Both the position numbers and the translations under genes were made by a program. Shown here piece by piece: positions 7,779 to 14,705 of a DNA stretch of 18,940 bases. The notes under the pieces were generated by a model that saw only the letters and a program-made list of their open reading frames with translations, did not search any database and was not told the origin of the DNA. This DNA is from Treponema primitia ZAS-1. GTDB lineage: Bacteria > Spirochaetota > Spirochaetia > Treponematales > Breznakiellaceae. Where the stretch lies: the NCBI RefSeq assembly GCF_000297095.1, contig NZ_AEEA01000094.1, forward strand, positions 1 through 18,940, read 5' to 3'. Numbering within the stretch: the stretch's first letter is position 1; the number at the start of each line of letters is the position of its first letter.

Positions 7779-8252
7779 TTAGTCTTCCAGTTCGGGAATA
7801 CTTTCCTTCATGCGGTTCATAAAATCTTCTCCGCTTATCCCCTCACGGAGGCAGACAAAAACCGTATTGTCACGGCCGGAAATGGTTCCCAGCACATCGT
7901 CCAGTCCCAGGTTATCCACCGCCAGGGCAACCGCATCGGAATGCCCCGAATAGGTTTTAATTACCACTATGTTACCGGACCATTCAATAGAAATATAGCC
8001 CCGCAGGAAGTCGTGCACATAGGTCCGCTCGGTTTCCTGCCGCTCGTCATCACCGGGCAGGGAATACACATAGCCGTTATGGCCATCGGATATTTTTCCA
8101 ACCTTGAGGAGCTTTAAATCCCGGGACAGGGTCGCCTGGGTAACAATAAATCCTTCTTTTTGTAAATATCCCAGCAGGGTCTCCTGGGATTCAATTCGGT
8201 ATGTTTTTATCAGTTTTCGGACCGTTTTTAACCGGGACAACCGCTCTTTCAC
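7779..8252 (-). CDS. argR: Arginine repressor ArgR family regulator
   Basis: The 157-residue protein has the ArgR N-terminal winged helix ('ESQETLLGYLQKEGFIVTQA' with 'TLSRDLKLLKVGK', about 20-53) and the C-terminal hexamerisation/arginine-binding domain ('VVIKTYSGHSDAVALAVDNL' and 'GTISGRDNTVFV', about 96-133). ArgR normally senses L-arginine and represses biosynthesis or activates catabolism. The usual GDDT arginine-contact motif reads Gly-Arg-Asp-Asn here (126-129), so ligand specificity may differ. Translation starts at GTG (8252), six bases after GGAG (complement of 8259-8262). The in-phase N-terminus matches the family, which excludes the out-of-frame ATG four bases upstream. Confidence 0.9.
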   Translation of the reverse strand: MKERLSRLKTVRKLIKTYRIESQETLLGYLQKEGFIVTQATLSRDLKLLKVGKISDGHNGYVYSLPGDDERQETERTYVHDFLRGYISIEWSGNIVVIKTYSGHSDAVALAVDNLGLDDVLGTISGRDNTVFVCLREGISGEDFMNRMKESIPELED

Positions 8253-8272
8253 TCATATCTCCAGCAAGAATA

Positions 8273-8302
8273 ATTATACCTAATCCTTGCATAAACATAC
8301 AA
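8273..8302 (-). promoter_or_regulatory. argR promoter
   Basis: On the - strand a perfect TATAAT -10 (complement of 8273-8278) is preceded at 18 bp by TTGTAT (complement of 8297-8302), a weak 3/6 -35. The expected start site gives a leader of about 14 nt that contains the GGAG ribosome site. No convincing ARG-box pair is visible, so autoregulation cannot be claimed from the sequence. Confidence 0.55.
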
Positions 8303-8353
8303 TGACAAACCGGAATTTGCAAGCAATTTCGGAGAAAAACGGTGCGGGAATTA

Positions 8354-9229
8354 CTAGATAGCCGCTCCCAGGGAGCCAACTTTACCCTGTTCCAGCGCCA
8401 GAAGGTAATCCCCCCACTTGCTCGCCCATTCCCGCAGTTCCGTTACCCCAAGAGGTTTCGGCGTTTTCGATTCCGTATGCGCCGCTATTTTGGCGGCCAG
8501 GGAACGGTACACTCCGGCTTGGGCCGAATCCGGCGCCGCTTCGATGGTGGTCTTACCCTGGAGCTCGCTTTGGGTAACCGTGATCGACCGGGGCACATAT
8601 TCCACCACCTGGGTCTGGGTCTGTTCTACAAAGTCATCTATAATATCTTTAGAATAGGGTGTTCCCATGGAATTAGCAATAACCCCCCCCAGGAGGGCGC
8701 CGCCGGCATTGGAGTACTTCTGTATTCCCTTGAACAGGTTATTCGCCGCATAGATTGCCATAAAATCCGAAGACGAAACGGTGAACACATGCTCGGCAAT
8801 TCCTTCCCGGATAGGGACTGCAAAGCCACCGCACACCACGTCCCCCAGGACATCGTAGATGACCACATCCAGGTCCAGATCCTCAAAAACCCGCTGCTGC
8901 TTGAAGAGTTCCACCGCGGTGATAATACCCCGGCCTGCACAGCCAACCCCTGGGGCAGGCCCGCCGGCTTCCACACAATAAATCCCGTTAAAGCCCTCAA
9001 AAATAACCTCATGGGCCTTTACCACCGATTTTTCCCGTAAAGTATCAAGGACCGTGGGGATATATTTCCCATCCCTGAGGGTATTGGTGGAATCGCTCTT
9101 TGGGTCGCAGCCGAACTGCATAACCTTCAACCCCATGACAGAAAGGGCGGCGCTTAAATTAGAGGTTGTGGTAGACTTCCCTATTCCACCCTTTCCATAG
9201 ATTGCTATCTGCTTGATTTTCTTTGCCAA
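8354..9229 (-). CDS. NifH-like Fe protein (nitrogenase/nitrogenase-like reductase ATPase), orphan
   Basis: The TTG start at 9229 gives 291 residues and is preceded by a GGGGGA ribosome site 9 nt upstream. An in-frame ATG at 9271 would add 14 residues and leave almost no leader after the promoter. Seen: P-loop GKGGIGKST (12-20), 'FGCDPKSDST', the first cluster Cys in 'GVGCAGRG' (Cys97, with Arg100 at the position of the regulatory ADP-ribosylation site), and 'YDVLGDVVCGGFA' with the second cluster Cys133. These residues bridge a [4Fe-4S] cluster across the homodimer, and ATP-driven electron delivery to a NifDK-like partner is the family role. The second half ('EHVFTVSSSDFMAIYAANN') departs from canonical NifH ('IVCSGEMMALYAANN'), which points to the group IV / nitrogenase-like branch. 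No nifDK-, bch- or mar-like partner lies in the window. Confidence 0.85.
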   Translation of the reverse strand: MAKKIKQIAIYGKGGIGKSTTTSNLSAALSVMGLKVMQFGCDPKSDSTNTLRDGKYIPTVLDTLREKSVVKAHEVIFEGFNGIYCVEAGGPAPGVGCAGRGIITAVELFKQQRVFEDLDLDVVIYDVLGDVVCGGFAVPIREGIAEHVFTVSSSDFMAIYAANNLFKGIQKYSNAGGALLGGVIANSMGTPYSKDIIDDFVEQTQTQVVEYVPRSITVTQSELQGKTTIEAAPDSAQAGVYRSLAAKIAAHTESKTPKPLGVTELREWASKWGDYLLALEQGKVGSLGAAI

Positions 9230-9282
9230 AACAAAATTCCCCCTTTTCCATAAAATTTTACACATAACCAAAATATGTATTA

Positions 9283-9310
9283 ATCATATATATTTAGTAG
9301 GCATTGTCAA
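9283..9310 (-). promoter_or_regulatory. Promoter of the NifH-like gene
   Basis: On the - strand a perfect TTGACA -35 (complement of 9305-9310), a 16-bp spacer and TATGAT -10 (complement of 9283-9288, 5/6) lie in AT-rich DNA. The start site would be near 9276, giving a leader of about 47 nt to the TTG start. This is a housekeeping sigma-70-type promoter; no sigma-54 -24/-12 element was noticed, unlike typical nif promoters. Confidence 0.7.
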
Positions 9311-9391
9311 TACCCCGATTTACTTCAACAGCAATTTCGAATTCGTATCAAGAACTTAAATAGCGTACCGATACATAAAGGAAAGGGATAC

Positions 9392-10786
9392 ATGGATAAT
9401 CCAAGCGCTGCTATCGGCAGCCCAAATGACGGAAAGGTAAACATCCGATTCTCAGAGGATGATATTGAAGCCTGGGCCGATTTTATACCCCCTAGAGGCA
9501 ATGGCCTCCCGATAAGTAACGATTACATCCTCAAGCTGCTTGCGAAGTTCAATATTACATACGGACTCCACTGGGATACCCTCAAGGAGACCGCCCTCCA
9601 GTGCAATCTCGAGCAGAAACCCATAACGAATATACTCATCGCCATGGGAAACCCGCCGGTAAAGGAAGTTACCGAATATTTTAAAAAAAACCCCCATTTA
9701 ACCGAGCAAAAAAAGCCGCTTCCCGACAAGAGCAGGAACGATCAGATCGATTACCGTACCCATTCCCCCTTTATTATTGTAAACAAGGATCAGGTCTTGG
9801 CGGTGAAGATGCCCCGCATACAAGGACGGGAAGGGAAAAACGTCCACGGTGTGGTAATGCCCTTTGGGATGAACTATCTCGAAGGGGTTACCGGGGGCGC
9901 CAATACCAGGGTTACGGAAAAATACATTCTTTCAGAGATCAACGGACAGCTGGTAGAGGCGGATAAGGTCCTAAGCGTCCAGAAAGACCTGGTGATCAAG
10001 GGTTCCGTGGGTTATTCCACGGGGAATATTATTTTTCCCGGGGATGTGCTTATAAACGGCGCCGTTTCCGATGGATTTAAGATATATTCCGGAGGATCGG
10101 TCACCATAAAGCAGACCTTTGATGTAACCGAGGTTATCACCAAGGGGGATCTGAACGTAGCCGGCGGCATCGTAGGCCGGGGCCGCGCCTTTCTGAAGGT
10201 CGGAGGCTTCCTCCGGACGAAATTTATCCAAAACTGCAATGCGGCCTGCAGAAAAATAATAAGCGTCGATACGGAGATCTCCAATTCCAGTGTCTTTACC
10301 ATGGAAACCCTGGATATGGGGGAAAAGGGAAAGATACTGGGGGGCGAAGTGTACGCTATCCACGGGATCAAAGCCGGGGGAATCGGGAAAGACGCGGGAA
10401 GGGCCACCCACATCCACTGCGGGGTTGATTTTACCCTCCAGAAGGACAAGGAAAAGCATAATAATACCCTGAGGATACTGGCGGAAAAGCTGGCAAAACT
10501 CCGGGAGTTCATGGCAACCCCAAACCCGGACACGGAAAAACAGGCCAAAGTGGAAGAAGCCCTGCACCTGCTTGAGGAAGAGCAGAAAAAAACCACCGCA
10601 GAGATAGGGGATCTCATGGGGCGTATCAACACCGATGTGAACGCCACGGTGGAAGTAATCGGGGAAATCGCCCCGGGAACCCTCATCGAAATTTGTGAAA
10701 TTGCCCTCTTTGTGGCGGAACCCTTGAAGCACGTCAGGATCAGGCTGGATAAGCCCGGGGGAAAGGTAATCAGCGAACCCCTCTGA
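9392..10786 (+). CDS. FapA family (DUF342) protein
   Basis: The 464-residue protein has the FapA/DUF342 layout: an N-terminal domain (about 1-115), the beta-helix-like core with 'KMPRIQGREGKNVHG' (139-153), 'INGQLVE', 'VKGS/IKGSVGYSTGNI'-type repeats, 'INGAVSDGFKIYSGGSV', 'GDLNVAGGIVGRG' and 'KILGGEVYAIHGIKAGGIG', then a charged coiled coil (about 350-410) and a short C-terminal strand domain. FapA members are cytoplasmic and have been linked in some bacteria to flagellar assembly and polarity; the role in spirochaetes is inferred only. ATG 9392 follows a strong AGGAAAGGG ribosome site. It is divergent from the NifH-like gene and is followed by a TM2-domain gene linked by TGATG overlaps. Confidence 0.85.
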   Translation: MDNPSAAIGSPNDGKVNIRFSEDDIEAWADFIPPRGNGLPISNDYILKLLAKFNITYGLHWDTLKETALQCNLEQKPITNILIAMGNPPVKEVTEYFKKNPHLTEQKKPLPDKSRNDQIDYRTHSPFIIVNKDQVLAVKMPRIQGREGKNVHGVVMPFGMNYLEGVTGGANTRVTEKYILSEINGQLVEADKVLSVQKDLVIKGSVGYSTGNIIFPGDVLINGAVSDGFKIYSGGSVTIKQTFDVTEVITKGDLNVAGGIVGRGRAFLKVGGFLRTKFIQNCNAACRKIISVDTEISNSSVFTMETLDMGEKGKILGGEVYAIHGIKAGGIGKDAGRATHIHCGVDFTLQKDKEKHNNTLRILAEKLAKLREFMATPNPDTEKQAKVEEALHLLEEEQKKTTAEIGDLMGRINTDVNATVEVIGEIAPGTLIEICEIALFVAEPLKHVRIRLDKPGGKVISEPL

Positions 10787-10821
10787 TGTATTGGAAAAAA
10801 TTCAATTTGTTGTTATCCTGA
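10786..10821 (+). CDS. 11-codon mini-ORF bridging fapA and the TM2 gene
   Basis: ATG at 10786 overlaps the fapA stop (TGATG). It reads MYWKKFNLLLS and stops with TGA at 10819-10821, which again overlaps an ATG (10821) in frame with the TM2 gene. This could carry ribosomes from fapA to the next gene by stop-restart. It may also be chance; no strong Shine-Dalgarno sequence precedes it. Confidence 0.3.
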   Translation: MYWKKFNLLLS

Positions 10822-10835
10822 TGCTTGGGGGTACT

Positions 10836-11354
10836 ATGTACAGTGTTGGAATAGCCTATCTGCTCTGGCTTGTTTCCGGTTTCGGCGCCCTGGGCTTCCA
10901 CCGTTTTTATCTGGGGAAGGTTCCCACGGGTTTCCTCTGGATGTGTACCGGCGGGCTCGGTATGGTAGGCTCGATCTACGATTTTTTTACCCTCCCCGGT
11001 CAGGTGCGGGAGGCAAATATCCGCAACGCCCTTTTTAGGAGCAGTTCCGGCAGGCCGGTAAACAACGGACCAACCTGGCGCAACGTTAGTGACGGCGAAG
11101 CCCGGATAGTCCGGGACAAAGATCCTAAGGAGACGGTGGAGCGGACCATCCTGCGGATAGCAAAACAAAACAAGGGTATCCTTACTGCCAGCGAGCTTGC
11201 CCTGGAGGCGAACATCCCCATGGATCAAGCGAAGAGGGTTCTGGACACCCTGGTAAGCAAGGGCTTTGCTGAGCTGCGTGTCCGCAGGACGGGGACACTT
11301 GTTTATACTATCCCGGAGATGATGGATGACGATTCGCCGTTAGAAGATTTTTAG
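10836..11354 (+). CDS. TM2-domain membrane protein with C-terminal winged helix
   Basis: From ATG 10836 the protein has 172 residues. The first ~50 form a TM2 domain: two membrane helices joined by 'GFHRFYLGK' (20-28), ending 'DFFTLPGQVREANIRNALF'. Residues about 105-165 ('TVERTILRIAKQNKGILTAS', 'LALEANIPMDQAKRVLDTLV', 'GFAELRV') look like a winged-helix domain. A membrane-tethered DNA- or protein-binding role is possible but not shown. A GGGGG run stands 4 nt before ATG 10836 and the TM2 helix begins right there. Upstream in-frame options are TTG 10791 (187 aa) and ATG 10821, the latter overlapping a mini-ORF stop. It abuts, tail to tail with zero gap, the START-like gene on the other strand. 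Confidence 0.75.
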   Translation: MYSVGIAYLLWLVSGFGALGFHRFYLGKVPTGFLWMCTGGLGMVGSIYDFFTLPGQVREANIRNALFRSSSGRPVNNGPTWRNVSDGEARIVRDKDPKETVERTILRIAKQNKGILTASELALEANIPMDQAKRVLDTLVSKGFAELRVRRTGTLVYTIPEMMDDDSPLEDF

Positions 11355-12050
11355 TTATTTTCCTTCGGGAAACTCCGTTGCAAGTTGCGCGGGAAACTCC
11401 GTTGCAAGTTGCGCGGACTTCAAAAACTGCTTCATCAAATCCTTGCTCTCCCCATCAATGAACATGGCCATAATCGTCCGTAAAAGCGGATATTTACGTA
11501 CCACCTTACTGGAAGCAAAATAACGAACATAGAATCGATCTTCCCCGTCTCCGGACCGGGGAATCCTTTTTAAATGCCACTGTCCATAAACATCCTTTAC
11601 ATTGCCGTCATCGGAGACATGGCTAAAATTAAGGATAAATTCGTCAGCGGTATTGAGCAATTCGTTTACCACTACCCGGTATTTGGTGATAAAGGAAATA
11701 CCGAGAAACTCCGCCCCCACTACCATATCGAGATAAACAGTATCGTTTTTACGGATCACCACGGTGCTTTGATTTCTCTTGAATATCCGGGGGTAGTTAT
11801 CAAAATCCAGAATCGCCATTCGCAGATTTTCCATGGGAACATCCGTAACGATGTGAACATCGATATACATTTCTACCCACCGGATCTTATCGTCTCCCCT
11901 TTCCTGGGATACTTCGGTTTTAATGATACCGGGCTTGTTGAATATGTTTTTTAATATCTCCGGGCCGGGCAGTTCAATATCCGTTCCCTGAGCGTATACA
12001 CGGGAAAGGCCGAAAATGAACAGGATCAAAAGTAACTTTTTTGTTTTCAT
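11355..12050 (-). CDS. Secreted START/SRPBCC-like protein
   Basis: The 231-residue product starts with a signal peptide (MKTKKLLLILFIFGLSRVYA, cleavage likely before Gln21). The rest resembles the SRPBCC / polyketide-cyclase-like lipid-binding fold: 'MYIDVHIVTDVPMENLRMAI', 'LDFDNYPRIFKRNQSTVVI', 'YGQWHLKRIP' and 'YFASSKVVRKYPLLRTIMAM'. The 'DFDNYPRIF' turn is characteristic. It is probably a periplasmic lipid- or hydrophobic-ligand-binding protein; the ligand is unknown. The ATG follows the mutS2 TAG with no gap, and the GAGGGAG ribosome site overlaps that stop, so this is the last gene of the operon. The extreme C-terminus carries a 24-bp tandem duplication encoding AQLATEFP twice. Confidence 0.7.
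   Translation of the reverse strand: MKTKKLLLILFIFGLSRVYAQGTDIELPGPEILKNIFNKPGIIKTEVSQERGDDKIRWVEMYIDVHIVTDVPMENLRMAILDFDNYPRIFKRNQSTVVIRKNDTVYLDMVVGAEFLGISFITKYRVVVNELLNTADEFILNFSHVSDDGNVKDVYGQWHLKRIPRSGDGEDRFYVRYFASSKVVRKYPLLRTIMAMFIDGESKDLMKQFLKSAQLATEFPAQLATEFPEGK
11367..11414. repeat. Tandem 24-bp duplication, two copies of a dispersed repeat
   Basis: Two identical 24-bp units (11367-11390 and 11391-11414) begin GGGAAACTCC and end AAGTTGCGC on the + strand. They lie inside the last codons of the START-like gene and encode AQLATEFP twice on the - strand. A third, 20/24 identical, copy is at 14342-14365 in mutS2. Confidence 0.9.
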
Positions 12051-14705
12051 CTACTCCCTCAGTATAACCTCAGTCCTGCCGAACCCCCCAAGCTCCGGGC
12101 GGGAGAAATAGTAATCCCCCACCGCAGGCTGCTTTTTAAGGAAATCGTGGACACCCCGCTGCAATATACCATCCCCCTTACCGTGGACCACCGAAAATTC
12201 GTGGAGCCCCCCCAACACCGCTGCGTCCAGCTGCCGTTCCAGGGCGGACAGGGCTTCCTCCAAACGCATACCCAGAAGGGATAGCTCTAACTTGGCCTGG
12301 GGCGTCTCGGCATAATCAACCGGGGCTATGGAGGGCTTCTTCGGCTCGGCGGAGGGGGGAAGCGGGATAAGGTCGGCTTCGTTAAAAGTCATTTTTAGGG
12401 AGCCTATCTCCACTATCCAGGCCCCCTTCTTCGCAGACCGGAGCACGGTTCCCCGGCGGCGCTGTTCCCCGGCTAATACATCAGTTCCCGGCATAATAGT
12501 AATACTGTCGGCCGGGCTTATCCGGAGAGGGAGCTCAAGGTTCAGGCCCGGCGAGATGTTCCGGGCTTTTCGGGCTTTCCGTCCGCCGGCAGTACCGCCT
12601 GAGGTATCATTCCCGTAGAGGGTCTCAAGGCGGCGGCGTTCATCGGTAATGGCCGTCTCTTCCGCTTCAAGGGCGGCGTCTTCGGCGTTCACCGTCTCCT
12701 CCAGGGTGCGGAGGAAGTCCTTCACCTTGAGTGTTTTTTCCCGGGATAGCTCACCCTCCTTCACTTCCCGAACCAGGTTTTCCAGGGTCTTCCGGCTTTC
12801 ATGTAAAAGCTCCCGGAATTTTCCCATGCCCCCGGACTTCATTTCCAGTTCCTTTTGCCGCAGCCGGAGTTCCTTCAAATCCGCCGCCCGGCGCGCCTCC
12901 CGGAGCCGGGTTTCCTCCTGCCGTCGCCCTTCGTCGGCGGCGGCCAGTTCGCGGTGCTTTTCCTTGAGCCCCGAAATAAGGGCGGAAACATCCGCACGCT
13001 CCTCCGCCAGGTAACTCCGGGCGCCTTCAACCATGGGCGCAGGCAGGCCGTTCCGGGCGGCAATGTCCACCGCCCGGCTTTCACCGGGAACGCCCATGAC
13101 GATGCGGTAGGTGGGGGACAGGGTCCGGCTGTCGAAGTCCACCGATGCGTTCTCCACCGCTTCCCGGGTGTAGCCGTAGTTTTTCAAAATACCGTGATGG
13201 GTAGTGGCCAGGAGCCGGACCTTCTTTTCGATAAGGTAATCCAGGATAGCCATGGCGATGGCGCTCCCCTCCTCGGGGTCGGTGCCGGAGCCAAGTTCAT
13301 CCAGCAGTACCAGTGAGCGCTCGCCGACGGATCCGCTTATGGCGGCGATATTGGTCATGTGGGCGGAGAAGGTGGACAGGGACTGGCTCAGGGACTGCTC
13401 ATCCCCGATATCGGCGTATACGCCGTCAAAGATCGGCAGGGCGGTTCCTTCAGCGGCGGGCAGGGCGAGGCCGCACTGGTTCATCAGCACGAAGAGGCCC
13501 ACGGTTTTTAACGTTACTGTTTTGCCTCCGGTATTCGGCCCGGTGATAATTACGGTGCGGATACTTCCGTCCATGGCGAAGTCTATGGGTACCGCAGCGG
13601 AACCCAGCAGGGGATGCCGGGCCTGGCACAGGGCCAACACACCGGCAGTCTCGCCGGCCCCCGCTCCGCCATCCCCGTCAATGGCGAATACCCCCCGGGT
13701 TTCCTTGGCGTACCGGGCCCTGGCGCGTATGGTTTCCAGTTCCAGTATGCCCGGGTAAAACAGATCCAGGGCGTCACGGCTCGCAGCAATTTTGGCGGTC
13801 ATCTCCCGGAGGACCCGGCGTATCTCCGCATCCAGACGGCGCTGTTCAATGAGAAGTTCGTTGTTCTTTTCCACCACATCCTCGGGCTCCACAAAGACGG
13901 TCTGGCCGGTGGCGGAAACCTCGTGCACTATACCCCGTATACGTCCCCGGTAATTTGCCTTTACCGCCAGAACCATACGGCCGTCCCGTTGGGAGGGCAG
14001 GCCGGATTGAAGCATACGCCGGGTTTCCTCATTCCCCGTATACCGGGAACCCGCGTTTTCCAGGTCCCGGGTAAGGGAATTGATACGCCGTTTAATATCC
14101 CGAAACTCCGGTAAATCCCGGAGCTTCCCGTCTCTATCCAATACCCGAAACACCTCAAGTGAAATGGCGGAACAATCGGGAATAGCCATTATTAGATCCG
14201 GTAAGGAAATTGTATGATTATTTATACTGAATAAAGTAGATTCGCTGGATTTATTCACATCAGGCGTATTGTTTTGGCTTTGCTTTGTATTATATTTCAT
14301 ACTACCTAAAGTGTTTCCGGGCTTTTTTTTGTCTTCCGCGTGGGAAACTTCGCTGCAAGCAGCGCCTTCCCCTCCCCCATTTATCAGCCAGCGCTTTAGG
14401 CCCTCGCCCCGCTCGACAAAGAGCCCCAGGGCATAGGCTTCTTCCAGCTCAATAGCGGCGCCCTCTACCTTAAGCTTAGGGAGAATGACGCCTATGCTGG
14501 GAATAGAGCCCCGGGGTTCCCCATCACCGGAATTGAGACGATCCAGCGCAGCCTGCACCTGGGCCTTGAGACCCGCCGCTTCCAGGGGATCCGTCAGAGG
14601 ATGGGTTTCGCAAATCAGGGCGGCGGCTTCCTCGCTCAACGAACAAGCGGCGACCCGGGAAAGGACGGAGGAAAATTCTAATAGTTGAAGAACCTTTTCA
14701 TTCAT
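12051..14705 (-). CDS. mutS2: MutS2 family endonuclease / ATPase
   Basis: From ATG 14705 the protein has 884 residues: N-terminal MutS-core helices, Walker A GPNTGGKT (about 389-396), Walker B with 'LLDELGSGTDPEEG' (about 467-480), a long charged coiled coil (about 560-690) and a C-terminal Smr domain with 'HGKGDG' and 'LSLLGMRLEEAL'. MutS2 proteins lack the mismatch-recognition domain and act on recombination intermediates or, in some bacteria, on collided ribosomes. The ATG at 14705 overlaps the rsgA stop by 8 nt, has GGAG seven bases upstream and gives the usual 'MNEKVLQLLEF' N-terminus, so it is preferred over ATG 14726. Odd feature: an AT-rich in-frame insert of about 55 codons near residues 110-165, bordered by a dispersed repeat. 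Confidence 0.93.
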   Translation of the reverse strand: MNEKVLQLLEFSSVLSRVAACSLSEEAAALICETHPLTDPLEAAGLKAQVQAALDRLNSGDGEPRGSIPSIGVILPKLKVEGAAIELEEAYALGLFVERGEGLKRWLINGGGEGAACSEVSHAEDKKKPGNTLGSMKYNTKQSQNNTPDVNKSSESTLFSINNHTISLPDLIMAIPDCSAISLEVFRVLDRDGKLRDLPEFRDIKRRINSLTRDLENAGSRYTGNEETRRMLQSGLPSQRDGRMVLAVKANYRGRIRGIVHEVSATGQTVFVEPEDVVEKNNELLIEQRRLDAEIRRVLREMTAKIAASRDALDLFYPGILELETIRARARYAKETRGVFAIDGDGGAGAGETAGVLALCQARHPLLGSAAVPIDFAMDGSIRTVIITGPNTGGKTVTLKTVGLFVLMNQCGLALPAAEGTALPIFDGVYADIGDEQSLSQSLSTFSAHMTNIAAISGSVGERSLVLLDELGSGTDPEEGSAIAMAILDYLIEKKVRLLATTHHGILKNYGYTREAVENASVDFDSRTLSPTYRIVMGVPGESRAVDIAARNGLPAPMVEGARSYLAEERADVSALISGLKEKHRELAAADEGRRQEETRLREARRAADLKELRLRQKELEMKSGGMGKFRELLHESRKTLENLVREVKEGELSREKTLKVKDFLRTLEETVNAEDAALEAEETAITDERRRLETLYGNDTSGGTAGGRKARKARNISPGLNLELPLRISPADSITIMPGTDVLAGEQRRRGTVLRSAKKGAWIVEIGSLKMTFNEADLIPLPPSAEPKKPSIAPVDYAETPQAKLELSLLGMRLEEALSALERQLDAAVLGGLHEFSVVHGKGDGILQRGVHDFLKKQPAVGDYYFSRPELGGFGRTEVILRE
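14213..14378 (-). other. AT-rich in-frame insert in mutS2
   Basis: About 165 bp code for an Asn/Ser/Lys/Thr-rich, probably unstructured stretch ('KYNTKQSQNNTPDVNKSSES' within it) between the N-terminal helices and the core of MutS2. Base composition is clearly lower in GC than the flanking mutS2 sequence. The upstream edge holds the 24-nt repeat copy (14342-14365). MutS2 proteins such as the Bacillus subtilis one have no comparable stretch here, as far as recalled. The boundaries are approximate. Confidence 0.6.
14342..14365. repeat. 24-bp dispersed repeat copy in mutS2
   Basis: It matches the unit at 11367-11390 at 20 of 24 positions (differences at unit positions 9, 12, 19 and 20). It contains the perfect small hairpin GCTGC-TT-GCAGC on the - strand. 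Here it is read in another frame (AACSEVS) than in the START-like gene (AQLATEFP), so conservation is at DNA rather than protein level. Confidence 0.75.

Noticed and set aside
8263..8353. ARG box / hairpin upstream of argR
   Set aside because: Only an imperfect inverted repeat (around 8320-8341) with bulges and no T tract; no ARG-box match good enough to claim.
9230..9271. ATG start at 9271 for the NifH-like gene
   Set aside because: It lies about 5 nt from the predicted transcription start and adds a tail not seen in NifH; TTG 9229 has a strong ribosome site at proper spacing.
8354..9391. Nitrogen-fixation gene cluster
   Set aside because: Only one Fe-protein-like gene; no nifDK, nifENB or nif-type sigma-54 promoter in the window.
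9971..10732. 253-codon - strand frame
   Set aside because: Shadow of fapA; no motif.
10791..10835. TTG start at 10791 for the TM2 gene
   Set aside because: No ribosome site, and it extends ahead of the TM2 helix; ATG 10836 fits better, though ATG 10821 remains possible.
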